Of a stretch of 15,775 bases of DNA, positions 1 to 8,280 are shown in pieces; positions within the stretch are counted from its first letter, which is position 1, and each line of letters opens with the position of its first letter. The position numbers and the translations under genes are program-made. Source of the stretch: Terfezia claveryi (Eukaryota > Ascomycota > Pezizomycetes > Pezizales > Pezizaceae). The stretch covers positions 1-15,775 of the forward strand of contig WHUX01000644.1 in the NCBI GenBank assembly GCA_015179025.1. The letters are read 5' to 3'. Below the pieces are notes generated by a model that made no database searches, had not been told where the DNA came from, and saw only the letters and a list, made by a program, of their open reading frames with translations.

Positions 1-224
1 TTACGAGTCCAAGTGGCGCCTTGTTGGAATACTTTGTCCGTTGACAAGTATCACAACTTCTGATATAGTCCTTAGTTGGTTCTGCAAAGGACTGGCAATC
101 ATATCGGTCAGTAAGATATTTCATCGTTTTTTCAATGCCACCATGAGCGGTTGCTTCATGTGCATCTTTAATAACCAATTCGAGATAGTTCTTACCTTCG
201 ATGTTAAAGGTAGAGGGCAAGACT
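1..224 (-). pseudogene. pol: Integrase N-terminal zinc-binding domain of element A, cut by window edge
   Basis: This is the counterpart of 11240-11461 in element B: HX4H (HEATAH) followed 29 residues later by CX2C (CDTC), the H2C2 fold of retroviral and Ty3 integrases. The catalytic core lies left of position 1. Confidence 0.8.
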
Positions 225-503
225 AGTCTCCATTGTCCTTGTCGGTTCTTGACATACAAAAATCCGTCTTTTCTTCTATGATCCTTACGATTCACAAAGG
301 TATCATAATAGTTCTTCCAGATAGGACATACTCTCATGCATGATTAATATGCGGCTTCATACCTGTTCCTTGGTCAAGCCAGTGTGTGATGAAGTAGTCC
401 TTGTCGTCTACCCATCCGTCGCTGATGTGTTTCTCTTCAATGAGCTTGTTAAGGGTCGGTTCGATCCTTGTGTTGAAGTCATTGATGGTGGGTTCTTCTC
501 CTT

Positions 504-545
504 GCATGTAGAAGCATTATGTCCTGAGAACTTACAGAAATCACA
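504..545 (-). other. Spacer CCHC knuckle 2 of element A
   Basis: CDFCKFSGHNASTC, an exact C-X2-C-X4-H-X4-C. In this copy it is in frame with the preceding acidic stretch (IDEDLPSFIQDTKTSRQR). Confidence 0.8.
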
Positions 546-990
546 ACGCTGTCTGGAGGTCTTGGTATCTTGAATGAAGGAGGGTAAATCTTCGTCAATG
601 GCTACTCACTTTTTAGAACGAGTGGTGACGGCGGCGTGTTGATTGGAATTGCGTTACTGCTGCTAGCAGTTGCAGCTGGTTGTTGAGGTGCATTCCATGG
701 TTGTTGAGGGCAACAGGAGTATTCCTGATCTCCTGTTCCATTTGTCGGTTGGTCATCTGTTCGTTAGGGTTACTGAACTGAATGCTGGGTTAGAGAGTGG
801 GTTGTATCGGCTTGTTGGCAATCTATCTTTTTGCCCATTCTCCGATTTCCTGGATAGCTTCTTCACGGCTGAGAGCTGGGTGTTTGTTGTACTGGGCTAG
901 TTCCTTTTGAGGCTCATTTGCGGCTAAGACGTGCACAATACGAGTCGTAAGGAATTCCTTCTCCTTCTTAAGAACTGAGGCTGTCAGGTC

Positions 991-1032
991 ACAGTTCAAA
1001 CTGCCATGTCCGTGGTGGTTCCAGATTGCACA
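991..1032 (-). other. Spacer CCHC knuckle 1 of element A, second Cys replaced by Trp
   Basis: CAIWNHHGHGSLNC. The motif would be C-X2-C-X4-H-X4-C but the second ligand is Trp; the B copy has CAIC in the same place. Zinc binding by this copy would be impaired if the base is real. Confidence 0.7.
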
Positions 1033-1639
1033 TGTTTCGATGGTGAACATGCAGTTGTTCATGGCGTGGGAGCTGCCATGAACTGGACAGTAAAAATCCC
1101 GGCAAAAGGACCAGTGCATCCTTTTGTGTTGTTGCCAATTGCTATGAGCCAGGTCGATAGCAATTTCTTTCGCTTCTTCAGGAGCGAGGGTATTTTGTTG
1201 TGTGCTTTCAGAAGATGGAGGCCTATATCTTAGTCCAAGAACTGTTAAGGGTTTGTTCTTGTTTATATTGGGTACACGATCATACCCGCTGAAAACTTCT
1301 TCTGGTATAGTAGATAGAGTCTCGTCATCTGAGGACTCTTCTTCCTTCATCATGTCATATTCGCTTTCTTCATCCTGGATGCCTCGAAGTATGGACAGAA
1401 GATATGGTGTCCAAGTTCTTCGGCTCTTCCACGACATTTGTTGAAGTCGCAGTCGACATGCTTGAAATTGATAGCTCCGCGAGAAACCATATTGTTCTGA
1501 GTAGAGGTTTCTGGTGAGTGGAAAGTTCTTAAAGCGTTGGTAGAGATGTTGCGGTTGTAGGTATGGTTAGGAGGATCGATGCTGTTGGAAATATAATCGT
1601 CCTCGGTGGTGGGAGTGTCCAAGTATTTATGCTTTCTTG

Positions 1640-2035
1640 ATAGAGCATCTGCTATCAAATTTTCCTTTCCTGCGGTATGCTGTATGTCTGTATCAAATTC
1701 CATTAGGTAATCTTGCCATCGCCTCAATTTTTGACTTGCAGGCGTTTGAGTATGGAAGGTTACTAATGGTTTGTGGTCGGTAAGGATAGTGAACTTGTGA
1801 CTCTCAATTGTGCTTCAAAAATTTTAATGAGTCAATAATCACTAATAATTCCTTTTGAAAGGTAGGATAATTGAGTTGTGCTGGATTAAATTTTCTAGAG
1901 TGGAAGCATGATGGTCTGATGTGCGTCAACGGTCCTTGACCTATCCAAGATCCTAGTCCTACATCACTAGCATCACAGACTAAATATTTGGGTTCAGTAG
2001 ATTCATTATTCCAGGGTTTTAAAACATGTGGGAAT
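1640..2035 (-). pseudogene. pol: RNase H of element A, frameshifted
   Basis: This domain would degrade the RNA of the RNA:DNA hybrid during reverse transcription. It is the counterpart of the B copy (9413-9830), with the DASD box, the glutamate-bearing ELL box, TDHKPL and, at its end, AGKENLIADALSRKHK. The last is in frame in this copy in the segment starting at 1727. Two homopolymer-type deletions near 1798 and 1818 break the middle of the domain compared with B. Confidence 0.82.
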
Positions 2036-2944
2036 TCACGAGTTCCTTGAGTTTTTCAAACCTGCATTATGAGTATCTGTCCATTCCCATTTCTTTGTTT
2101 CTCCTTGCAGTTCTGACAGGGTGCTTGCATACGATGCCAAGTCAGGAATAAATCTGCTGAGATAATTAACGATTCCAAGGAATCCTCTAAGATCCTTTTT
2201 TCTTGTAGGAGTTGGAAATGTTAATATAGTAGTCCTCTTCTTCGGTCTACATGTAATCCATCTGATGTCAAAACGTGTCCTAAGATTTCCAATCTTGGAG
2301 TAAAGAACTGGCATTTGCTTTCTTTGAGATAAAATTTCTCATCCTGTAGACGTTGAAGTACTTTCTTCAATAATTCTACATGTTCTTCATACGTTTTAGA
2401 GAATATAATAATATCATCAATATAGATGATTAAATTTTTATAGACCATGTCCTTAAAAATTTCATGCATAACGCGAACCATGGTAGCAGGTGCGTTACGA
2501 TCCCTTGTTGCATAACTCTACTTCTGAAATATCCCATGTGACATAAAAAGGTAGAGTGTTGCTCAGATTCTTTATCGTTCCTGATATTAAAAAATCCGTC
2601 GGCTAAGTCGACCTTAGTCCAAATGGATTCTCCGCTACTAGTTCAATTGCTTCATTAATATCTGGCAATGGGGTGTGGTCCGGTTCGACGGCTAAATTGC
2701 GGTCTCGACAGTCATTGACATGTCGGGCTTCTTCCGGTTTATCTCGTTTAGGAATAGTGAACATGACTACAGCATTTGTGTCATTTTCTACTCTATATAT
2801 GCGACCTGATGCTTCTTCTTCGACTAATTTGTCATGGATTTGTTGTCTAAATCGATGTCCTGAGGGTCGCCATTTTGGTATCCAAGTAGCTCCTGCTTTT
2901 GGTTTGATAGAGTGATTAATTTTTCTTAGTGGGGTAATTCCCAT
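2036..2944 (-). pseudogene. pol: Reverse transcriptase of element A, frameshifted
   Basis: RNA-dependent DNA polymerase in three open pieces: 2944-2603 (fingers, KPKAGATWIPKWRPSGHRFR onwards, ending just before the first catalytic Asp), 2481-2221 (palm) and 2314-2036 (thumb and connection, FLGIVNYLSRFIPDLA). The YIDD catalytic box lies at 2413-2424. The WTKxDLADGF box with the other catalytic Asp is intact in DNA but out of frame because one C is missing near 2629 compared with B. A second shift lies near 2245, and the thumb ends in a shift near 2045. Apart from the indels it matches the RT of B almost completely. Confidence 0.9.
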
Positions 2945-3628
2945 GGAATTGTCTTGGAAATAATAAGGGAAACTCCGTTACAGGGTTGAATTGTTTCTGT
3001 ACCGTAGAAACAGCTGTCACGAGTTCTCTTTCTGAATCGGTTTCGTCTGCGTCACTAATATTTTCCCAATTATCCGGTTCACTATAATCTGTGACTGATT
3101 CACAGCTGACCTGTGTATACGCTGATCTTATACCATTCGCCATGGTTCTAGATCCCTTCCATACACTTAGCTGGAATCGTGGAATGTTTTCCGGTTGGAT
3201 AGTAACTGGTTCCTGATGGGCAGGAATTATTGCTCGCACTTTGCTGAGAGCAGGTTCTCCTAGTATCATGTCCCATCCAGTCAAATGAGCTACATAGAAC
3301 GTTCGTTCTTCTACATAACCTATCCAATCAAGTTTGATAGTACAAGCTTTGTCTATCTTCCTTTTGAGCCTTTAATTGCAGTACTTAATGATTTCTTCTC
3401 GATACTTCTAGTCGGTATTTTGTATAGGTGTACAAATTGAGAATTGATTAAGTCTCCTCCCTTCGTTTGGAGATCAATTAAAGCTAGTGCGGGGTGTTCG
3501 TTAGCTTTAACGAATACCTTGCTAAAATCTGGTACCTGTCTTGACAAGGGTCGTTCCTTGATTTTATCCTTGTTGTTTTTATCCTTGGTGGCTATCGGCA
3601 TAGCTAAATCTTGTGCGGCTGTACGCAT
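2916..3628 (-). pseudogene. pol: Aspartic protease region and start of RT, element A
   Basis: The segment from 3628 to 3353 carries the protease N-terminal part, with ALIDLQTKGGD at residues 49-59; Asp52 is at the position of the catalytic Asp of retropepsins. A one-base loss near 3365 shifts the frame. The rest resumes in the 3284-2916 frame with the second retropepsin hallmark, GWDMILGEPAL (residues 3-13). The stretch then passes into the linker before RT. The protease would cut the Gag-Pol polyprotein inside the particle. It lies in one frame with the Gag knuckle, without a stop between, so a single Gag-Pol polyprotein is likely. Confidence 0.8.
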
Positions 3629-5395
3629 GGGTACCTTATTTTTTCGTTTCCTACAGTCCTTGTAGGAGTGTCCAGGGTTCCAACACCATAGACATTTCTT
3701 GTCTTAATTAATTGCATCTTCGTCTTCTGATCCAATTTTTTTGTGATGGTGTCCCAATCTGAGTCCTTCCGATTTTCTGTGTTGGGTTTGGTGTTGGGAT
3801 TGCTGCTAGGATTAAATCCTGTTTTTTGTCGTTGATTCTGGTCCCTGCGTGGACCGTGACTTCGATTTTCATTCCGAGGGTGTTGTCGTCGGGATGTATT
3901 TGTTGTGGATGGTGGGGCAATATCCTTTTTGGAAGCTTCATATGACTCCGCTTGATGCACGAGCTGATCATATGACCATTCTTCTTTGATTAAAGGAATT
4001 AATGTAGCTGACATATATGGCGGCAGGTGATTAAGAAACTTTCTTCTTTTTACTTCCTGCATATTGATTGTTTGCCATCCTTGTCAATCAATTTGATTTG
4101 CATTTCAGTAAGCCAGTTGGCAAACTGTTTGATTCCCATGTGACTCCATCCTTGTATGGTGTGGCTGTCTCCCATCGTTTCCACAAAATGTCCTTACTAG
4201 TAGAGGGTATCAGAAAATCCCTTAGCGCTAGTATGAATCCAAAGAATGTCGCATTCTTTCCTTTTTCTCTTAGGAATTGATTATAAGTAGTGAGCGCGCT
4301 CCTTCCATTCTGAATCCAACAATTTCCAGAGCTGAAGCGCCTTCTAAATCTATTCTTTTGAGAACAAACCAACGTTGCATTGCTGTGGCCCAAGAGTCAA
4401 AATATTGTGAGTCTTGCCATTTTTTGTCTTCTCCTCTTAATTTTTCTGGCATATCAATCTTTATTCCTTTTAAAGCATTCGTTGCTTTATGGTTACCCGT
4501 TGTAACCATTCCTGTTGTAGATTCCCATTGCTGGTGTTCAACTGATTTTCCTCGTTTGGGTTTTCTTTTAAGAGTTTGACTTGCAACTGACGATGCCTTA
4601 TCAGAGTCCGAGCTATCATCTCCGCTATCATCGGGGTCTCGTCCTCCTCCTTGTGTTTTCTGCTGCTGTTGGTCTAGTCCTGTATCTAGATCATCATCGT
4701 CTTCTGGTAATTCTATATCTTCTGGTGGTTGGTCTTTGTCGTCTGGTTCTTTGGCTGACCCAGTCCTCCTTTCTGGTGTCTCAGGTGCTCGACCTTTGCC
4801 TTTCGATTGATCTTTTGGTGTTCTCAGGAACCTCCTGGAAGTTCTTTGCTAGGATTGAAAAAATCCTCCGCGGTATGTGCTGATTCTTCTAGATGAGTGC
4901 CGCTCATCATGAATGCCATTATTTCTTCCCAGTTATTTATTACCCAATTCGGTTTCCTTAAAGTGGAACAACAGGTTTCCTTAATTCTTTACTTAAAAAT
5001 GCGTTCATTTCTAAGTCTTCTTCTTTGAATGGGTAAGGTGTTAGCCATAAGTAGTGTTTTGCTATGGCTTCCATTAAGAGTCGAGTATCATCAGGATGAT
5101 ACTGTTGGGCATGTCCCATTGAGCGAGTATATTTCAAAATCTCCTCAATTGTTGGAAGATGTCTTTCCCAAAATTCTTCTGGTGCGAGAGGTAAAGCCAT
5201 ACTAAAATATAGTTTGGTTCCTGCTCCACCTGGTTCTCCTAATTCTATATCCATGGGCAGATTTATTTCCCCTTCTGTGTTAGGAACTATAAATCTGGTC
5301 TTTCTGGGAGTTTCTTCTACTAATTTCTTAATATCTTCGGGTAACATAGTTAACCGTCTCGACCTCTTAGTCTTCTTACTAAGTTCAGACGCCAT
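3604..5395 (-). pseudogene. gag: Gag of element A, frameshifted
   Basis: This is the structural protein that would form the cytoplasmic virus-like particle. The start at 5395 opens a 145-codon N-terminal segment (MASELSKKTKRSRR, basic) ending at 4958. Without the indel near 4970 the frame continues through an acidic, Gln/Pro-rich linker (about 4860-4600, with DDDDL and DSGDDSSDSD) into a capsid-like region (about 4510-4060). This includes the WQDSQYFDSWATAMQRWF stretch and LPPYMSATLIPLIKEEW. It then runs into a basic, Asn/Arg-rich tail and one CCHC zinc knuckle (3653-3694). I count at least four single-base frameshifts compared with B or within the frame (near 4970, 4280, 4150 and 4060, with another just before the knuckle). 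Family assignment rests on position, the zinc knuckle and the pol that follows. Confidence 0.8.
3653..3694 (-). other. Gag CCHC zinc knuckle, element A
   Basis: C-X2-C-X4-H-X4-C (CLWCWNPGHSYKDC), the nucleic-acid binding motif of nucleocapsid. One G is missing just upstream compared with B (near 3710), so the motif is out of frame with the rest of Gag here. Confidence 0.85.
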
Positions 5396-5396
5396 T

Positions 5397-5924
5397 ATGT
5401 CTGATTTCGTCGTCTGTCCGCAACCAAATGCAGCTGGTTATGCGATACGATCGTCGAGTTACTTTTCTTCTTTGGCACCTTTCTGTGCTGATGGTGTGGT
5501 GGCTGATGATCCTTATGATCTCCGTTCGACTGACGGTTCTGTTGGCTCGGTGGCTCACGAGGCTGGTGAGGCTGGATGTCAGGATCCTGATGTTTCTTAT
5601 GGTCCTGGTTTTTCTTCGTCTACTGGTCTAGAATCTAGTTCTAGTTCTTCCGGCAAGAGTGTCACGTTTTCTGATTGGTGTGTTGAGGTAGACGTTGGGG
5701 GCGCAGAGGTATTGGTAGAGATGTCTGGGCCTAAGGAAGGTTCTGATGGAGGTAATTCTTTTCTGGAGGAAATGGCTGCAGTGGAGGCAGCGAGATTTGA
5801 GCCTTGGGATTGTGAGCTTGGTTGTTTAGACCAATTATTCCTGGGACCTGGGGGGCCGGTTTTTCAATGGTGTACTGGATTTACAGGTACAGATGTAATG
5901 GCGGTTGCCAGGAGTGCAAGATGA
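5397..5924 (+). CDS. Hypothetical 175-aa protein encoded antisense in the leader of element A
   Basis: I do not recognise this protein. The frame opens at ATG 5397-5399, one base from the gag start codon on the other strand (the two starts share CATTATG), and closes at TGA 5922-5924. The frame is open even further upstream, to 5214, antisense to gag. The product is acidic and rich in Gly, Ser, Asp, Glu and Val, with a Ser run near residues 80-90 and a more protein-like C-terminal third containing FEPWDCELGCLDQLFLGPGG. There is no signal peptide or membrane segment. Codons favour G in the first position and T or G in the third, as a real gene might. It is intact, whereas every sense frame of the element is broken. 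It could be a captured host gene, an antisense ORF like those known in some plant Ty3 elements (Athila, Grande), or chance. Confidence 0.4.
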   Translation: MSDFVVCPQPNAAGYAIRSSSYFSSLAPFCADGVVADDPYDLRSTDGSVGSVAHEAGEAGCQDPDVSYGPGFSSSTGLESSSSSSGKSVTFSDWCVEVDVGGAEVLVEMSGPKEGSDGGNSFLEEMAAVEAARFEPWDCELGCLDQLFLGPGGPVFQWCTGFTGTDVMAVARSAR

Positions 5925-6154
5925 GTTGTCGATCTTATTGGGAAAAGTGTTGTGAACGAGGGTGGGATTGTTTAATGTGGGATACCACTGCCCGTTAGAG
6001 CTCTGCTTAGCTTGCTTCTAAGTCTTTTGTTGATGTACTGCAGTTGAGAGTCTGATGTCTCGTTTGTTGGATTTTTGTTGGCTAGCTAGTTGAATAACGA
6101 TATCGATTTTATATGTGCACTTGGGTGTCGAATTGTATACACTTGCGTGAGTGT

Positions 6155-6160
6155 AATAAA
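6155..6160 (+). promoter_or_regulatory. Possible polyadenylation signal downstream of the antisense ORF
   Basis: AATAAA occurs 231 bp after the stop codon of the antisense frame, followed 57 bp later by eight As. It would fit a 3' end for an antisense transcript. The hexamer alone is weak evidence in a fungus. Confidence 0.25.
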
Positions 6161-6519
6161 GGTATCCGAAGGTTGATCAGGCCTTGGATTTAAGAGTAAA
6201 GATTAGGTAAGTAGTTAAAAAAAATGTAATGAATGGTACTAGACAGTATTCATTCGGTACCGTTTATACAATCTATATCCGTAGGCACGGACGTTTGTGT
6301 ATTTCGGTTCTGCTGAGGTAAGACCTCAGAAGGGTAGGGAGATTACTATGTGGGACGTTCCCGAAGGGAACAGTAATTAACTGGTGTAATCTATCTTATA
6401 TGATTTGTGCTATCTAAGCTATATGATCTTGATCTGATCGGAATATAGGCTTGCTTGCTCTGAAGGCTTGCTTGGTTGCTTCTTGTCTTTCTGTGGATTC
6501 CAGAGGGAATCCAGCGGCC

Positions 6520-6527
6520 TATTTATA
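6520..6527 (-). promoter_or_regulatory. TATA box in LTR of element A
   Basis: TATAAATA is present on the minus strand, embedded in the same context as in the other LTR. It is the likely core promoter for leftward transcription of element A; the transcript start (U3/R border) should lie some 25-40 bases downstream, by general RNA polymerase II spacing. Confidence 0.6.
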
Positions 6528-6603
6528 CTCCTCTGAGATCTGATGACTAAGGAAATAAATACAATAAAGGGTGGCACACCAGAAGGTGGTGCGCTGTACA
6601 AAA

Positions 6604-6700
6604 GGGGTCATGTGGCATAGTAATGAGTCACACGCCTTAAACGATGGTCATGTGGCCATAGTAATGAGTCAACGCCTTAAACAGAGGTCACGCGGCCATA
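6604..6700 (-). repeat. U3 tandem repeat with TGACTCA motifs, element A
   Basis: Two full copies and one partial copy of a unit of about 41 bp. Each of the two linkers holds TGACTCA on the minus strand (6624-6630 and 6665-6671, seen as TGAGTCA on the plus strand). TGACTCA is the consensus of bZIP factors of the Gcn4/AP-1 type; binding here is inferred. Confidence 0.6.
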
Positions 6701-6897
6701 ATGAGGGTGTCTTCATATGGCAAGTGCCATGGAACTTCCCATGGCAGATTCCGCGTGCTATGGACGCTTATAAAGCAATAGGAGGTGTAGAAGGCTAGTC
6801 CTTCAACCGAGAGCTTAGTTACATAACATAGTAGTAATATAGGAAATACAAAAGTATATAATCAATTATATAAGCAATGAATAACGTTCTCATTACA

Positions 6898-6902
6898 AAA
6901 AC
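6898..6902. other. Predicted target-site duplication of element A (AAAAC)
   Basis: These are the five bases of B gag next to A's LTR. Ty3-type integrases usually make 4-6 bp duplications, so the same bases should occur at the far side of A's 3' LTR, left of the window. The partner is not visible here, so this is a prediction. Confidence 0.35.
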
Positions 6903-7753
6903 CCAAACAGGAAATCAGTTGAACACCAGCAATGGAATCTACAACAGGAATGGTTACAAGGTAACCATAAAGCAACGAATGCTTTAAAAGGAATAAAGAT
7001 TGATATGCCAGAAAAATTAAGAGGAGAAGACAAAAATGCAAGACTCACAATATTTTGACTCTTGGCACAGCAATGCAACGTTGGTTTGTTCTCAAAAGAA
7101 TAGATTTAGAAGGCCTTCAGCTTGAAATTGTTGGATTCAGAATGGAAGGAAGGCACTTACTACTTATAATCAATTCCTAAGAGAAAAAGGAAAGAATGGA
7201 CATTCTTTGGTTTCATACTAGCACTAAGGATTTTCTGATACCCTCTACTAGTAAGGACATTTTGTGGAAACGATGGGAGACAGCCACACCATACAAGGAC
7301 GGACGTCACATGGGAATCAAACAGTTTGCCAACTGGCTTACTGAAATGCAAATCAAATTGATTGACAAGGATGGCAAACAATCAATATCGCAGGAAGTAA
7401 AAAGAAGAAAGTTTCTTAATCACCTGCCGCCATATATGTCAGCTACATTAATTCCTTTAATCAAAGAAGAATGGTCATATGATCAGCTCGTGCATCAAGT
7501 GGAGTCATATGAAGCTTCAAGAAGGATATTGCCCACCATCCACAACAAATACATCCCGACGACAACACCCTCGGAATGAAAATCGAAGTCAGGTCCACGC
7601 AGGGACCAGAATCAATGACAAAAAACAGGATTTAATCCTAGCAGCAATCCCAACACCAAACCCAACACAGAAAATCGGAAGGACTCAGATTGGGACACCA
7701 TCACAAAAAAATTGGATCAGAAGACGAAGATGCAATTAATTAGAGACAAGAAA

Positions 7754-7795
7754 TGTCTATGGTGTTGGAACCCTGGACACTCCTACAAGGACTGT
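7754..7795 (+). other. Gag CCHC zinc knuckle, element B
   Basis: CLWCWNPGHSYKDC, C-X2-C-X4-H-X4-C. Downstream the frame runs towards protease; it is blocked by a one-base loss near 7849 and a C-to-T change giving TGA near 7895, both absent from A. Confidence 0.88.
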
Positions 7796-7899
7796 AGGAA
7801 ACGAAAAAATAAGGTACCCATGCGTACAGCCGCACAAGATTTAGCTATGCGATAGCCACCAAGGATAAAAACAACAAGGATAAAATCAAGGAATGACCC

Positions 7900-8280
7900 T
7901 TGTCAAGACAGGTACCAGATTTTAGCAAGGTATTCGTTAAAGCTAACGAACACCCTGCACTAGCTTTAATTGATCTCCAAACGAAGGGAGGAGACTTAAT
8001 CAATTCTCAATTTGTACACCTATACAAAATACCAACTAGAAGTATCGAGAAGAAATCATTAAGTACTGCAATTAAAGGCTCAAAAGGAACGATAGACAAA
8101 GCTTGTACTATCAAACTTGATTGGATAGGTTATGTAGAAGAACGAACATTCTATGTAGCTCATTTGACTGGATGGGACATGATACTAGGAGAACCTGCTC
8201 TCAGCAAAGTGCGAGCAATAATTCCTGCCCATCAGGAACCAGTTACTATCCAACGGAAAATATTCCTCGATTCCAGCTAA
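7900..8280 (+). CDS. pol: Retropepsin-type aspartic protease segment, element B
   Basis: A 126-codon open piece of the polyprotein; the first Met is internal and not a true start. ALIDLQTKGGD (residues 22-32) puts Asp25 where the catalytic Asp of the DSG/DTG box would be. The canonical Ser/Thr-Gly is replaced by Leu-Gln-Thr. The second hallmark, GWDMILGEPAL, is at residues 89-99. The frame ends through one missing C near 8253 compared with A, after which the same protein continues in the next open segment. It would cleave Gag-Pol in the particle. The variant motif occurs in both copies, so it is a family trait and not a late mutation. Confidence 0.8.
   Translation: MSRQVPDFSKVFVKANEHPALALIDLQTKGGDLINSQFVHLYKIPTRSIEKKSLSTAIKGSKGTIDKACTIKLDWIGYVEERTFYVAHLTGWDMILGEPALSKVRAIIPAHQEPVTIQRKIFLDSS

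Larger units (their letters stand above)
225..1640 (-). pseudogene. pol: Long Cys/His-rich spacer between RNase H and integrase, element A
   Basis: About 470 codons separate RNase H from the integrase zinc-binding domain. The open pieces are the tail of the 1727-1350 frame (with HVDCDFNKCRGRAEELGHHI) and 1437-823 (204 codons). In order they hold a Cys/His cluster, an acidic patch (MMKEEESSDDE), an HWSFCRDFYCPVHGSSH cluster and a CCHC-like knuckle at 991-1032. A Pro/Gln/Asn-rich stretch and a second CCHC knuckle at 504-545 follow. In this copy the second Cys of the knuckle at 991-1032 is Trp (TGG at 1021-1023); B has Cys. A one-base shift lies in the 88-bp overlap of the two open pieces. I do not recognise this region as a named domain. 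Confidence 0.65.
1..4565. repeat. Left arm of a 4.56-kb inverted repeat (partner 6898-11461)
   Basis: The internal parts of A and B are reverse complements over the whole stretch. Paired positions add up to about 11,450-11,462 throughout, so insertions and deletions nearly balance. The arms are separated by 2.3 kb (A's 5' gag, leader and LTR). Confidence 0.93.
5396..6224 (-). other. 5' leader of element A (829 bp), no tRNA-type primer site seen
   Basis: This lies between the LTR and the gag start. Directly inside the LTR the sense strand reads eight Ts, then AACTACTTACC; there is no TGG in the first 40 or so bases, so the usual site complementary to a tRNA 3'-CCA end is not visible. I also found no long match to the reverse complement of the LTR transcript start that would suggest Tf1-type self-priming. 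In the gag frame the leader has several stops over about 100 codons, so Gag is unlikely to extend upstream. On the opposite strand a 175-codon frame is open (separate entry). Its 3' flank has AATAAA at 6155-6160 and a run of eight As at 6217-6224 touching the LTR. Confidence 0.6.
1..6897 (-). mobile_element. Element A: Ty3/gypsy chromovirus-family LTR retrotransposon, cut by the left window edge
   Basis: The minus strand reads 5' LTR (6897-6225), leader, gag, protease, RT, RNase H, Cys-rich spacer and the integrase zinc-binding domain; the integrase core, chromodomain and 3' LTR lie left of the window. The order RT-RNase H-integrase is that of Ty3/gypsy (Metaviridae) and not Ty1/copia. Its internal part matches element B on the other strand almost base for base from about 4565 to 1. 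Several single-base indels break the polyprotein, so this copy as written is not autonomous. Its LTR abuts the middle of B's gag directly, so A is the younger insertion. A is the only copy here that keeps the 5' leader and the Gag N-terminus. Confidence 0.93.
6225..6897 (-). repeat. 5' LTR of element A (673 bp)
   Basis: This is a reverse-complement match over its full length to 12810-13483. Read on the minus strand it starts TGTAATGA and ends TCATTACA, an 8-bp terminal inverted repeat of the TG...CA type. It holds a U3 with a tandem repeat (6604-6700) and a TATA box (6520-6527). The right edge (6897) meets element B gag and the left edge (6225) meets A's leader. It and the LTR at 12810 belong to different insertions, so their divergence cannot be used to date either element. 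Confidence 0.95.
6898..7815 (+). pseudogene. gag: Gag of element B, 5'-truncated and frameshifted
   Basis: Homology to A's Gag begins at 6898 in the linker before the capsid-like region. The first 300 bp contain many one-base losses compared with A (for example near 6908, 6964, 7037, 7065 and 7115). The longest open piece, 7196-7579 (127 codons), covers the C-terminal capsid part: LWKRWETATPYKDGRHMGIK, then FANWLTEMQIKLIDKDG and LPPYMSATLIPLIKEEW. After further shifts a basic Asn/Arg tail leads to the CCHC knuckle (7754-7795). Unlike A, the knuckle here is in frame with the preceding MQLIRDKK. The N-terminal part of this gag should lie left of the window, beyond element A. Confidence 0.82.

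Noticed and set aside
1350..1437. Programmed frameshift inside the spacer of A (88-bp overlap of two open pieces)
   Set aside because: No slippery site is evident, and B has a further one-base loss at the same spot, so indel decay or sequencing error explains it better.
3600..3720. Programmed frameshift between gag and pol
   Set aside because: In B the knuckle is in the right frame, and between knuckle and protease the only obstacles are a lost base and a C-to-T change that A lacks. The family most likely has one Gag-Pol frame.
6571..6798. 75-codon plus-strand frame inside the LTR of A
   Set aside because: It runs through the U3 tandem repeats against the LTR orientation and is not open in the other LTR.
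6225..6897. The LTR shared by both elements as a common head-to-head promoter
   Set aside because: B has no leader or Gag N-terminus beside it; B starts in mid-gag, so the LTR belongs to A only.
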